From PALSA-270 sp963770245 (GTDB taxonomy: Bacteria > Acidobacteriota > Terriglobia > Terriglobales > Acidobacteriaceae): a stretch of DNA of 64,000 bases. Below the pieces are notes generated by a model, which was not told the DNA's origin, searched no databases, and saw nothing but the letters and a program-made list of their open reading frames with translations. The stretch spans positions 62,001 to 126,000 of the forward strand of contig CAVYOX010000007.1 of assembly GCA_963770245.1 (NCBI GenBank), written 5' to 3'. Below, piece after piece: positions 1-8,542 of the stretch (position 1 is its first letter; each line of letters starts with the position of its first letter). The position numbers and the translations under genes are program-made.

Positions 1-150
1 ACTTCGCACCACCGCGTCGTGATGAAGAACGTCGAATCCGCGCGCAATGGCGACGGGGCGGTTACCCTTACTTCCAGCCATTCCAATCTCAAGCTCGACA
101 AGCTTACGACCTATGTGTTGGCAACGAACGATTTGCTGCCGCCAAAATAG
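1..150 (+). CDS. C-terminal end of an unidentified protein (5' truncated by window edge)
   Basis: Frame 1 is open from the first base to a TAG at 148-150 and gives 49 residues that end in ATNDLLPPK. The segment is polar, with a Ser/Thr-rich stretch and no Cys, and I cannot assign a family from this tail alone. It reads toward the minus-strand DUF3106 gene, so the two are convergent, with about 110 nt between the stop codons. Confidence 0.45.
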   Translation, partial: TSHHRVVMKNVESARNGDGAVTLTSSHSNLKLDKLTTYVLATNDLLPPK

Positions 151-262
151 ATGCAGAGAGCCGTTTCCCGCTCGGTAGGCATGATCCTCCCTGCTTTAGC
201 GTCCTCCGGAGAAAACTCTCGTCCAATTTCAGGTGCGCCAGATTGGGTAAGGAGCCGCCCAC

Positions 263-907
263 TTAGTGGGGGGGACGCGGCACGTTGGGGTTCGGAGGCT
301 CAGCCGGGGGGGCGAGGGGTAGCCTAGCAGCTCCATCCAGCAGATCGCGCTCCTGGGGAGTGAACGTGCTCCTGAAACGATCGGAGTTGATGATTTGCTG
401 GCGCTGGGGGGGCGGCATGCCGCGCAAATCGCGGATTGCATCCTGCACCATGCGGCGTCGTTCCGGGGGAAGATTCCTCATTTGCGAATAAAGTCCCCGC
501 GCTTGCTGCTTCTGCTCCGGAGTCAAGTGCTCCCAGACTTCCATGCGGTTCAATACCCGCTGCTGTTGTTCGGGGGGCAGGTTGCTGAAGTGTTGCAGGC
601 GATCCTCGAGCCGCTGCTGATGCTCGGGGGGGAGACTGCGGAACTGCGGATCGCTGTGCAGCACCTGCCGCTGTTGCTCCGGCGGAAGATCCTTATATTG
701 GCGCAGCCACTGTCCGGCATGATGGCCCTGAAGCGGCGTCCGGTTCATCGCGGACGGAGGACGCACCTGCCCCTGCGGACGGTTTTGCGGAGGCCGCGGT
801 GGCGGCGCTGCATTGCGCCGTTGCGCCATGCCCGGCGTGGCACAAACCATGGCCAAAGCGGCAGTGATCGCCGCTACGTAGGCCGTCATGGACTTGCGCT
901 GTAACAT
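263..907 (-). CDS. DUF3106-type exported Pro/Gln-rich protein
   Basis: The protein is 214 residues from the ATG at 907, which has a GGGGGAG Shine-Dalgarno 10 nt upstream; the longer open frame upstream has no such site. A signal peptide (MLQRKSMTAYVAAITAALA, cleavage near TPGMAQ) is followed by a Pro/Arg/Gln-rich linker. Then come about six imperfect repeats of an LPPEQQ-type motif, each followed by a short amphipathic helix, which is the hallmark of DUF3106. The family has no established enzymatic role; the repeats suggest a periplasmic helical scaffold or chaperone-like protein. It is third in a sigma factor / anti-sigma / DUF3106 operon, about 140 nt behind the anti-sigma gene, so it is a likely member of that envelope-stress regulon (inference). 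Confidence 0.75.
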   Translation of the reverse strand: MLQRKSMTAYVAAITAALAMVCATPGMAQRRNAAPPPRPPQNRPQGQVRPPSAMNRTPLQGHHAGQWLRQYKDLPPEQQRQVLHSDPQFRSLPPEHQQRLEDRLQHFSNLPPEQQQRVLNRMEVWEHLTPEQKQQARGLYSQMRNLPPERRRMVQDAIRDLRGMPPPQRQQIINSDRFRSTFTPQERDLLDGAARLPLAPPAEPPNPNVPRPPH

Positions 908-1049
908 CTGACACACACTCCCCCGTTTGAACCCCGTCGTCGCTCCGCGGGTTGCTCCGCCAATTCTGAAGTGACAGGCAAATTCAGCACTAGGTGTCTC
1001 TACCGTTTTTCGGCGCTCAGGTCCCGTCCTGGCAGGCGCTGCCAACTAT

Positions 1050-1529
1050 CTAGGGATTGGCTCCGACATTCTGCTGCACTTCGAGATCATCCAGTACGTC
1101 GAAATCCGAGTACAAATCATGATTCTTGTCCAATGCCTGCAGGTCGCCGACGGCCGTTCCCGGAACCGTCTGCACCGCCATGGCTTCCACCGGCGACCGC
1201 CCCTTTCCATCGCCCCGGAACATGGTGATGCCCATGACCATCAGCAGGGCCAGCGAGACCGCCAGCGCTGGCCTATGGAACCATCGCAGCCAGACTGTCG
1301 ATGGCGGCTTTGCCGCCTCTTCCCGCAGGCGCGCCTGCAGGCGCACGTCAAAATACGGCGAAGGCTCAGGCGCCTGCCATTCATCGAGCAGCGCCATGGT
1401 CTGGCGGATCCCCTCCAGCTTGCCCGCGCATTCCGCGCAGGCGTGCAGATGCTGTTCGGTTTCTGGTGTAAGCGCGTTCGACCCGGCGGCCAGGTCCGGC
1501 ATCAGTTCGCAAATATCACGGCACTTCAT
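1050..1529 (-). CDS. Anti-sigma factor, zinc-finger (zf-HC2) type
   Basis: The protein is 159 residues. The start at 1529 is chosen because AGGGG lies seven bases upstream. The N-terminus has the HxxxCxxC part of the anti-sigma zinc finger (HLHACAEC, around residues 27-34) with an additional Cys near the start (MKCRDIC). A single membrane helix follows at about residues 86-104 (PALAVSLALLMVMGITMF) and the C-terminus is periplasmic. It lies 10 nt downstream of an ECF sigma factor, the standard arrangement for a membrane-bound anti-sigma factor that holds its cognate sigma factor until an envelope signal arrives. The C-terminal part has no domain I recognise. Confidence 0.85.
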   Translation of the reverse strand: MKCRDICELMPDLAAGSNALTPETEQHLHACAECAGKLEGIRQTMALLDEWQAPEPSPYFDVRLQARLREEAAKPPSTVWLRWFHRPALAVSLALLMVMGITMFRGDGKGRSPVEAMAVQTVPGTAVGDLQALDKNHDLYSDFDVLDDLEVQQNVGANP

Positions 1530-1539
1530 AAACATTCCC

Positions 1540-2316
1540 CTAAACAAAATCCTTGAGCTGCTGGCGCAACGTTTCATAGGCGCGAAACAGCAGCGACTTG
1601 GTTGCCGACTCACTCAGCTTCAGCACTTCCCCGATCTGCCGGTAGTCCATGTGCTGATATTTGTGCATGACCACCGCCATCCGCTGTCGTTCCGGCAGAC
1701 CTTGCACCCGTTGCCGGATGGCGGCCAGCCGCTCGCGCCGCAAAATCATTTCTTCCGCGGTCAGAGAACCGTCAGCCACGTCCATCGTAAGGCCGGTGTC
1801 GTCATCTGGCTGATCCAGGCTGACCAATTTTTCCGGGCGCTCATTCCGCGTGTCGCGGGCATGGTTCACCGCCAGATTGGTCGCGATACGATACAGCCAG
1901 GTGGTGAATTTAGCACTGGCTTCGTAACCTTCGCGAGAACGATAAACCCGCAGGAAAACTTCCTGCGCCAGATCTTCCGCCGCGGCCGCATTATGCGCCA
2001 TGCGGTACATAAAATTCACCATCGGCCGGCGGTACTTTTCGACCAGATACTGGAACGCCGAGTCGTCCCCGGCCTTGACTCGGAGCATCACCTCCGCGTC
2101 ACCGTCGCCTTCGCCGGGAGCGGCATCTCCGCTCCGCACCGCAGAAGGCACGCTCGCCATCGCGAGCAGCCCGCGATCCATGGCTACACTACTCACATCA
2201 GTTTGAACCCGGTTGGGAGGAGAAAGTTGCGCTTCGCCAGTCTCGGTGGGAAGGCCGGAAGTCCCTTCGGAAGAATGGGATACGGGCGATTTGCCGCGTC
2301 TGATATCGCTTGTCAT
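1540..2316 (-). CDS. ECF-type RNA polymerase sigma-70 factor
   Basis: The protein is 258 residues with sigma-70 region 2 (about 85-155, including the AEDLAQEVFLRVYR and FTTWLYRIATNLAVNHARD motifs) and region 4 (about 195-250, LPERQRMAVVMHKYQHMDYRQIGEVL plus a helix-turn-helix). The first 75 residues are a polar, low-complexity extension. Starts at internal Met46 or Met53 would give a more typical ECF length near 200, so the N-terminus is uncertain. It heads an operon with a zinc-finger anti-sigma factor 10 nt downstream. It probably directs transcription of an envelope-stress regulon and possibly its own operon. Confidence 0.88.
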   Translation of the reverse strand: MTSDIRRGKSPVSHSSEGTSGLPTETGEAQLSPPNRVQTDVSSVAMDRGLLAMASVPSAVRSGDAAPGEGDGDAEVMLRVKAGDDSAFQYLVEKYRRPMVNFMYRMAHNAAAAEDLAQEVFLRVYRSREGYEASAKFTTWLYRIATNLAVNHARDTRNERPEKLVSLDQPDDDTGLTMDVADGSLTAEEMILRRERLAAIRQRVQGLPERQRMAVVMHKYQHMDYRQIGEVLKLSESATKSLLFRAYETLRQQLKDFV

Positions 2317-2717
2317 CCGGGTCTTTCGCGGGCAGTACGAGAAAGAGGCCGCGCCCAGCTTGCCCCAACAATGGCTCCCCCTAGGCTACCATGCTGCGTC
2401 AACCGGTTTGCAACCGATTGACCGGGAGGTTATGGCGGCGCCCCGTCTGATGGAAGTTGGGCTCGGTGACGATCAAGGTTGCCTTCTTGGACGGCTTGGC
2501 CTTCATCGTCCTGACGTATTCCTAGCTGAATCCGAGATACTTCTGCAGTACTTTGGTGTTTTTCAGCAAGGAGTCGGGAACCGCCCAAAAAAAAAGCAGC
2601 TGGAGGGAATAGATTTCGGGGCCTCCCGATCGACTAACCGTAGAGCCCAGGCTCAGACGGCCCCCTCACAAGCCCGGCTCCAAGTTATAAAATCAGGACG
2701 AATGGAAGGAGAACATC
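2317..2717. other. Intergenic, no convincing gene
   Basis: About 400 nt between the sigma factor start and a decayed VOC gene. A minus-strand stretch around 2430-2590 can be read as a short Lys-rich peptide, but it has an in-frame stop and no clear ribosome site. Divergent promoters for both flanking genes must lie here. I see no good hairpin terminator or repeat. Confidence 0.4.
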
Positions 2718-3126
2718 ATGCGAGTGCATCCGTATCTTCATTTCAAGGCCAATGCGAGGCCGCATTCAAGTTTTATGAGAAGTGTTTGGGCGGCAAAATC
2801 CAGGCCATGATTCCCCACGAAGGTACGCCAGCAGCGGAACAGGTGCCCGCGGAATGGCGCAGCAAGATCATGCATGCTAGCCTGGTTGTGGATGACCAGG
2901 TGCTGATGGGTTGTGACGCTCCCCCGGATCATTTTCAGAAACCTCAGGGCTCCTCCGTTTCCATCCAGATCAAGAGACCGGCGGAGGCGGATCGCACATT
3001 TGCGCGCTGGCGGAACAGGGAAGGATAACCATGCCCATCCAGGAAACTTTCTGGGCGTAGCGATTTGGCATGGTCGTCGACCGCTTCGGTATTCCCTGGA
3101 TGGTGAACTGCGAGAAGGCCGGGTAA
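2718..3126 (+). pseudogene. Decayed PhnB-like VOC (glyoxalase-fold) protein
   Basis: A clear ribosome site (AAGGAG) precedes ATG 2718, and the first residues MRVHPYLHFK match the start of PhnB-like VOC proteins. The conserved continuation GQCEAAFKFYEKCLGGKI is in another frame: one G appears to be missing near 2750 (AAGGCC where AAGGGCC would keep frame). The middle (MIPHEGTPAAEQVPAEWRSKIMHASL) is intact. A second frame change falls near 3005, and after TMPIQETFWA a TAG at 3058-3060 interrupts the terminal motif RFGMVVDRFGIPWMVN, which ends at 3126. Two frameshifts plus a nonsense codon point to a pseudogene. The intact family is about 135-140 residues and binds small substrates or metal; this copy is probably non-functional. 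Confidence 0.8.
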
Positions 3127-3262
3127 CGGTTATCGCTCCAGGGGACCTCTAGGGGCGGGAACCCCTGCCGACGATAGGCGCCCTGGCGCTAGTATCCTCG
3201 CCCGGAGGGGAACTGCGAGTTTCATTCCACCGAGATAAGACCAAGCGGAGGAGGAGCGAAAT

Positions 3263-4378
3263 ATGAGCCAAGTACGGGTACTGGTGGGCACACGCAAGGG
3301 CGCATTCATCCTGACGTCAGACGGCCACCGCCGAAACTGGAACATCAGCGGACCACACTTTGCAGGCTGGGAGATGTATCACATCAAGGGATCGCCAGCC
3401 GACCCGAACCGCCTGTATGCATCGCAGTCAAGCGGGTGGTTCGGGCAGACGATCCAGCGCTCGAACGACGGTGGCGAGACCTGGGAGCCTGTAGGCAACA
3501 AGTTCGCCTACGACGGCGTTCCCGGTACGCACCAGTGGTATGACGGCACGCCTCATCCCTGGGAGTTCAAGCGGGTGTGGCACCTGGAGCCGTCGCTTAC
3601 CGATCCGGATACGGTTTATGCCGGAATTGAAGACGCCGCATTGTTCCGCTCAACCGATGGCGGGCAAAACTGGCAGGAGCTTTCCGGATTGCGCGGACAC
3701 GGCTCGGGCCCCAAATGGCAGCCCGGTGCGGGCGGCATGTGCCTGCACACCATCATTCTCGATCCGAGCGATCCGGGCCGGATTTTTATCGCCATCTCGG
3801 CGGCAGGTGCCTTCCGCACCGACGACGGCGGCACGACGTGGCGGGCGATCAATCGCGGACTGAAATCGCAACACATTCCTGACCCGACTGCCGACGTCGG
3901 CCATTGCGTTCACCATATCGCCATGCACCGCTCGCGCCCGGGTGTGCTGTTTATGCAGAAGCACTGGGACGTCATGCGCAGCGACGATGCCGGCGAATCG
4001 TGGCACGAGGTCAGCGGCAACTTGCCGACCGATTTCGGCTTCGCGATCGACGTTCATGCGCACGAGCCGGAGACCATCTATGTTGTCCCTATCACGAGCG
4101 ACTCGGAGCACTACGTGCACGAGGGAAAGCTGCGCGTCTACCGTAGTCGCACCGGCGGAAACGAGTGGGAGTCGCTCACGAATGGCCTGCCGCAGAGCAA
4201 CTGCTATGTGAACGTGTTGCGCGACGCCATGGCCGTCGACTCGCTCGATCGATGCGGCGTGTACTTCGGAACCACCGGCGGGCAGGTGTACGCCTCGGCC
4301 GATGCCGGGGACAGTTGGGCTCCCGTTGTTCGCGATCTTCCCGCCGTGCTTTCGGTCGAGGTGCAGACGCTGCCATGA
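3263..4378 (+). CDS. BNR/VPS10-type beta-propeller protein (sialidase-like fold)
   Basis: The protein is 371 residues and the start has a strong GGAGGAG Shine-Dalgarno. At least five Asp-box (BNR) repeats are visible: SNDGGETW, STDGGQNW, TDDGGTTW, SDDAGESW and SADAGDSW, spread along the chain as expected for a six- or seven-bladed propeller. There is no signal peptide, so it is probably cytoplasmic. Databases often label such proteins glycosyl hydrolase or exo-alpha-sialidase, but the catalytic residues of true sialidases are not evident and an enzymatic role is unproven. A MoaD/ThiS-like gene follows on the same strand after about 330 nt. Confidence 0.8.
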   Translation: MSQVRVLVGTRKGAFILTSDGHRRNWNISGPHFAGWEMYHIKGSPADPNRLYASQSSGWFGQTIQRSNDGGETWEPVGNKFAYDGVPGTHQWYDGTPHPWEFKRVWHLEPSLTDPDTVYAGIEDAALFRSTDGGQNWQELSGLRGHGSGPKWQPGAGGMCLHTIILDPSDPGRIFIAISAAGAFRTDDGGTTWRAINRGLKSQHIPDPTADVGHCVHHIAMHRSRPGVLFMQKHWDVMRSDDAGESWHEVSGNLPTDFGFAIDVHAHEPETIYVVPITSDSEHYVHEGKLRVYRSRTGGNEWESLTNGLPQSNCYVNVLRDAMAVDSLDRCGVYFGTTGGQVYASADAGDSWAPVVRDLPAVLSVEVQTLP

Positions 4379-4705
4379 TTCACCCTGGAAGCTCTCAAGC
4401 CGCCTATGAAGGGCTGCCGTCACTCGCAACCCCGATGATTTTCCCCGATGAAATCGAAACGGATCCTCGGTTGGAGGTCGATCGGCGATCCGGTTAGACT
4501 ATCCTCTCGATCGGGAGAGAACTGGTGGTTGCAGGGAGACTGATTTCGGCCGCCACTGCCGAAGGGCCGGCGTTCATCCGGCCAAAGTGGGGCTCCAAGC
4601 GGGGGCCATGCTTTTTCCGCATTGAGTGCTCTTCGTAGGCCTCCCTTATCTCACCGGTAACCCGGGCACAGCGCCCATGAGATTAGCTCCTCTTAGGATG
4701 CGAGT
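4379..4705. other. Intergenic region between propeller and MoaD-like genes
   Basis: About 330 nt. A 40-codon frame overlaps the preceding stop (ATGA at 4375) and runs to 4497; it has no recognisable sequence and I do not call it a gene. I see no obvious terminator. The MoaD-like gene has its own ribosome site (TTAGGATG) at the end of the stretch. Confidence 0.35.
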
Positions 4706-5002
4706 ATGATTCGAGTCGTACTTCCGACACATCTGCGGACGCTGGCCAAGGTGCACGGCGAGGTGGAGCTTGAGGTGCCGGTTCCGGTTACGCAGCGCTC
4801 GCTACTCGATGCGCTCGAGGCTCGGCATCCCATGCTGCGCGGTACGATCCGCGACCACGTCACGCGACAGCGCCGGCCTTTCTTGCGCTTTTTCGCCTGC
4901 GAAGAAGATCTCTCGCACGAACCCCCGGATGCTCCACTGCCCGAGGCGGTCGCGTCAGGAACGGAGCCGTTCTTGATCATCGGGGCCATTGCCGGCGGCT
5001 GA
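4706..5002 (+). CDS. MoaD/ThiS-family ubiquitin-like protein
   Basis: The protein is 98 residues. It begins with the beta-grasp pattern MIRVVLPTHLRTLAKVHGEVELEV and a helix with LLDALEARHPML, and ends in the double glycine IGAIAGG that in MoaD, ThiS and similar proteins is adenylated and thiocarboxylated. A central insertion (RDHVTRQRRPFLRFFACEEDL) makes it longer than the roughly 80 residues of classic MoaD. No moaE, moeB, thiF or thiG lies nearby, so a role in molybdopterin or thiamine synthesis is not supported by context. The neighbour is a BNR propeller. It is more likely a sulfur carrier or protein modifier of unknown use. Confidence 0.82.
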   Translation: MIRVVLPTHLRTLAKVHGEVELEVPVPVTQRSLLDALEARHPMLRGTIRDHVTRQRRPFLRFFACEEDLSHEPPDAPLPEAVASGTEPFLIIGAIAGG

Positions 5003-5144
5003 AGCAGGTTGACCACGCGGAGAAGATCCCGGCCGAGCTTCGACAGGGCATCCGCGAGCGTAAACCTGAACGCGACCAGCCCCGGACTCCCCGGCGTCCG
5101 GCCGAGAGTTAAGATGGGACGAGCATGGTCCGGGCCAGCCCGCA

Positions 5145-5648
5145 GTGCCGAAGAAAGAACCAAGATTGACGGCTGAACGTCTGCTGCATGCGGTCAAAAT
5201 CGGGATCGCGGGCGTAGTGGCACTCTACGTTGCCGAGCTGTTGAAGTTACCGCAGGCCTATTGGGCCGCGATCAGCGCTTTTGTGGTGATGGGTGCCGAC
5301 GTACGCGCGACCGTGCAAGCTTCCTCGGGCCGGCTCATCGGCACGGCAATCGGGGCAGTCGCCGGGGCGGTTTTTGTCGTGCTTTGGGGCAGCCATCTCT
5401 GGTCGTTTGGCTTGGCCGCGATCCTGACCGCCTTAGGGTGCGCAGTTTTGCGGCTGGATCAGAGCTACCGCCTTGCCTGTGTCACGGTGGCGATCGTCAT
5501 GCTGATTCACAGCGCAGAATCCGCTTGGAAAGTCGGACTCCATCGTTTCCTCGAAGTCGCGCTGGGCATCGTGGTCGCGCTGCTGATTTCAGCCTTGCCG
5601 CCCAATCCCGTAGCGCGGGAAAATCGAACTGGGGACCCAATGCTGTAG
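5145..5648 (+). CDS. FUSC-like / aromatic acid exporter-type membrane protein
   Basis: The protein is 167 residues with a GTG start. It has about five hydrophobic helices; the stretch from AVKIGIAGVVALYVAELL to AYWAAISAFVVMGADV, followed by GRLIGTAIGAVAGAVF, is typical of FUSC/ArAE proteins (fusaric acid resistance, aromatic acid efflux). It covers only the N-terminal membrane half of the usual family, with no cytoplasmic domain or second membrane half, so it may act as an oligomer or be a shortened version. No Shine-Dalgarno is visible before the GTG; TTG 5163 is an alternative start. The gene is convergent with eutC. Confidence 0.7.
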   Translation: MPKKEPRLTAERLLHAVKIGIAGVVALYVAELLKLPQAYWAAISAFVVMGADVRATVQASSGRLIGTAIGAVAGAVFVVLWGSHLWSFGLAAILTALGCAVLRLDQSYRLACVTVAIVMLIHSAESAWKVGLHRFLEVALGIVVALLISALPPNPVARENRTGDPML

Positions 5649-5737
5649 GGTCTTGCGGCCGCCTTGGCCAGCACTGGACGGATCCAGCGAGCTTAGCGAG
5701 TTCACCCTGATCATCCCGAGCCCACGCGGCCTCCCCA

Positions 5738-6550
5738 TCATCCCAGTTCCCGCGGGGGACTGAACTCCTCGGGCAGTTGGCATCCGCTGGTATGGGTCCG
5801 CATCATGCGTGCCGCGAAGTTGAGGATTCGGACGGCTGCTTGCTGCGGGTTCACGCCGCGAGAGTGAATGTTTGATATCAGGTTTCGGTTGGCATCGCTA
5901 TGGTACTTTTCCGGCCGGTAGGCCATATAGGCCGACAAGCTTTCCGCCGTCGCCAGACCCGGACGTTCGCCGATAAGCAGGACCACGACTTTCGGATCCA
6001 GCAATTCCCCAATTTCATTGAGGATGCCCACCCGACAATGGCGAATCGCAAACACCTGACCGACGCTCCATTTTCGCGCCTTTGCACCCTCCTCGAGCAG
6101 ACGAAATACAGGAGGACCTTGCAAAGAGACCGCGGTGACGGATAGTCCGTCTCCCAGCACGATCTGCAGATCTGGGCTTCCATGGCAATGCCGCAATACT
6201 CGGGAACGCGACTCCGAGCTAAACTGCCGCCCCAAGTCGGGGCGCAACAAGTACTCTTCCTTATTGGCGGCCAAGGTAGTGACCTCAAAGAGACCAAACT
6301 GAGCGGTGAACGCCGCACCATAGTGCTTGTCCAGGTCGAGTTCCACGCGAACCGCATCTCGGGCCGCGGCGTGCGCCGCGCGCAGATCGAGCTGCGTGTC
6401 GGTCCGATAGGAGGCTCCGGCGCGGCCAACTAGAAGGCGGGCAGGCGTCCGGGCCCGCACCCGACGGACAATCTCCGGCCAGTCGTTTCGCGCGAGGTCC
6501 TTTTCATCGGGCCCGGCCGGAGCACCGAATTGGTCGCGGCTGTCGGCCAT
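5738..6550 (-). CDS. eutC: Ethanolamine ammonia-lyase small subunit
   Basis: The protein is 270 residues, close to the usual 280-300. With EutB it forms the adenosylcobalamin-dependent enzyme that converts ethanolamine to acetaldehyde and ammonia. Family motifs are seen at LVGRAGASYRTDTQLDLRAAHAAARDAV, at LQIVLGDGLSVTAV (cobalamin-contact loop) and at VVLLIGERPGLATAESLSAYMAY, followed by NRNLISNIHSRGV. The start codon abuts the eutB stop (TGA then ATG), so the two are co-transcribed and probably translationally coupled. No microcompartment shell, EutA reactivase, permease or aldehyde dehydrogenase gene is in this window, so the enzyme probably serves nitrogen or carbon salvage in the cytosol. 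Confidence 0.95.
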   Translation of the reverse strand: MADSRDQFGAPAGPDEKDLARNDWPEIVRRVRARTPARLLVGRAGASYRTDTQLDLRAAHAAARDAVRVELDLDKHYGAAFTAQFGLFEVTTLAANKEEYLLRPDLGRQFSSESRSRVLRHCHGSPDLQIVLGDGLSVTAVSLQGPPVFRLLEEGAKARKWSVGQVFAIRHCRVGILNEIGELLDPKVVVLLIGERPGLATAESLSAYMAYRPEKYHSDANRNLISNIHSRGVNPQQAAVRILNFAARMMRTHTSGCQLPEEFSPPRELG

Positions 6551-7942
6551 TCAGATGCTCCCCTGCAACGACGACTCCAGTCCCTCGAGCAATCGGCCGC
6601 GGCGCGAAGCACTCAACACCGCTGGCTGCCCATCCTGGTACACTCCCATGCTTTCGAGCCACGCCAGGAACTCGGGAGCCGGCCGCAAGCGGAACAACTG
6701 GCGCGCTGCCAAGGCATCGTGATAGCTCGTGGACTGATAGTTGAGCATCACGTCGTCAGAACACGGAACACCCATGAAATAATTGCAGCCCGCTGCCGCC
6801 AACAGCAACAACAGGTTGTCAGCTGAGTTCTGATCAGCAGCGGCGTGATTCGTGTAACAGACGTCGCAGCCCATGGGCAGGCCGAGCAGCTTGCCCATGA
6901 AGTGGTCTTCGAGTCCGGCGCGAATGATCTGCCTTTCGTCGTACAAATACTCTGGGCCAATGAAGCCGACCACACTATTTACCAGGAAAGGTTCAAATAC
7001 GCGCGCCACGCCGTAGGCTCGCGCCTCGAGGGTCAGCTGATCGACTCCGTGATGGGCGCCCGCGGAAAGCGCACTGCCTTGGCCGGTTTCGAAATACATG
7101 ACATTCTGCCCCAGCCAGGGAACGTCTCGGCGGCGGTGTTGGTCAAGCACCTGCTCTCTGCCCTCATCGAGCATGTGCAGGCTGATCCCAAAGCTGCGGT
7201 TGGCTGCCTCGGTGCCGGCAATCGATTGGAAGAGAAGATCGATCTCCGCGCCCTGCCGCAATGCGGCAAGCTGGGTGCTGATGTGCGCCAAACAGCAGGT
7301 CTGGGTTGGGACCTGATAGGCCTCGACCAGGCGGCCCAGAGCCGCCAAAATCGTGCGCACGGTCTCGACCGAATCAGCGGCCGGGTTCACCCCGATGACA
7401 GCGTCGCCGCATCCATACAGCAACCCTTCGAAGGTAGAAAGCAGGATTCCACCAATATCGTCGCTCGGGTGATTGGGCTGAATGCGAATTCCAAGTACTC
7501 CCGGCTCCCCCAGCGTGTTGCGGCAGCGGGTAACGTTGCGGATTTTGGCTGCCGCCAGAACCAGGTCCTTGTTGCTCATGATCTTGGTCACCGCCGCCGC
7601 CACCTCTGGAATGATTGCCCTATGCAGGCGCTTGAAATCCGCATCACTGGTTGCGAAATCCAGAATGTATTCACGGAATTCGCCGACGGTCAGACTTTGG
7701 ACAGAGCGAAAAGCCTCGTGGTCGAAGGTCTCGAGGATGAGCCTGCTGACATCGTCGTGGGCGGGTTCGATGACCGGATTGGCCACAATCTCATGCAGCG
7801 TCAGATCGGCAAGTCTCCTCTTTGCCGCAACGCGCTCCCTTTCCGAGCGTGCTCCGAGGCCCGCCAGTTGATCGCCAGACTTCTCCTCGTTTGCTTTGGC
7901 AAACAACTCGCGGAGATCGGAAAAGACAAACTGCTCGGACAT
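6551..7942 (-). CDS. eutB: Ethanolamine ammonia-lyase large subunit
   Basis: The protein is 463 residues from MSEQFVFSDL at 7942, matching the usual 453-465; the open frame continues 58 codons upstream but that part is not family-like. It forms the TIM-barrel catalytic subunit. Recognisable blocks include MSNKDLVLAAAKIRNVTRCRNTLG, LSTFEGLLYGCGDAVIGVNPAADS, VMYFETGQGSALSAGAHHGVDQ (active site) and CYTNHAAADQNSADNLLLLLAAAGCNYFMGVPCSDDVMLNYQ. It is the first gene of the eutBC pair. The Shine-Dalgarno upstream of 7942 is weak; ATG 7954 is a possible alternative. Confidence 0.95.
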   Translation of the reverse strand: MSEQFVFSDLRELFAKANEEKSGDQLAGLGARSERERVAAKRRLADLTLHEIVANPVIEPAHDDVSRLILETFDHEAFRSVQSLTVGEFREYILDFATSDADFKRLHRAIIPEVAAAVTKIMSNKDLVLAAAKIRNVTRCRNTLGEPGVLGIRIQPNHPSDDIGGILLSTFEGLLYGCGDAVIGVNPAADSVETVRTILAALGRLVEAYQVPTQTCCLAHISTQLAALRQGAEIDLLFQSIAGTEAANRSFGISLHMLDEGREQVLDQHRRRDVPWLGQNVMYFETGQGSALSAGAHHGVDQLTLEARAYGVARVFEPFLVNSVVGFIGPEYLYDERQIIRAGLEDHFMGKLLGLPMGCDVCYTNHAAADQNSADNLLLLLAAAGCNYFMGVPCSDDVMLNYQSTSYHDALAARQLFRLRPAPEFLAWLESMGVYQDGQPAVLSASRRGRLLEGLESSLQGSI

Positions 7943-8218
7943 GACAGAGCCCATCCAGGAGAATGAATGTCGAAATTGTATCCCGCGCGGGCCCCAGTTG
8001 CAGTCGAGGTCGCTCCGCGCCCCGCGTTGCTTCGTTCTTGGACTGAGTCCCCGCCGGCTGCGCAGCATTTGCGGCGGGGTCGATGTCCTCAGGAGATTTT
8101 GGTCGATCTGTCCCATCGGGTGTCGGGTGTCGATCTCGTGTCGGGGTGGGCGGAAGGCAACCCTTGACCCGCGGAGTTATTCTAAGGACGGTCAGACCAT
8201 TTAATTAAGGAGGCTACT

Positions 8219-8542
8219 TTGAACGCACCCCCCAGTTATCTGAAACTTTGGAAGACAGCGGTCGCCGCATTGGCTGTAAGCGCAGTTCTCATGCTGTCTG
8301 CGCCGCGCCCCAGTTACGCGGAGGACGCCCGAGTCAAGTGTGAGCACCGCATCGAAAAAGCGGAAGCGAAACTAGACGAGGCCGTACGCCATCACGGCGA
8401 GCACAGCCCGCAAGCCGAGGCCCGGCGGCACGACCTGAACGCGGAAAGAGAACACTGCTGGAGCGAATATCACGGCTGGTGGGACGGCCATTCGCACCAG
8501 TGGCACACTGAGCATGACTGGGACCACCCGGACCATCCGTAG
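8219..8542 (+). CDS. Small exported His-rich protein (TTG start)
   Basis: The protein is 107 residues. The start is TTG, supported by an ideal AAGGAGG a few bases upstream (about 8207-8213) and no better ATG. A signal peptide (AVAALAVSAVLMLSAPRPSYA) is followed by a charged helical part with two Cys and then a C-terminus dense in His, Trp and Asp (HSHQWHTEHDW, ending HPDHP). There are about 13 His in the roughly 73-residue mature chain. That composition suggests periplasmic metal binding (Zn, Cu or Ni), which is inference. No named family is recognised. Confidence 0.75.
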   Translation: MNAPPSYLKLWKTAVAALAVSAVLMLSAPRPSYAEDARVKCEHRIEKAEAKLDEAVRHHGEHSPQAEARRHDLNAEREHCWSEYHGWWDGHSHQWHTEHDWDHPDHP

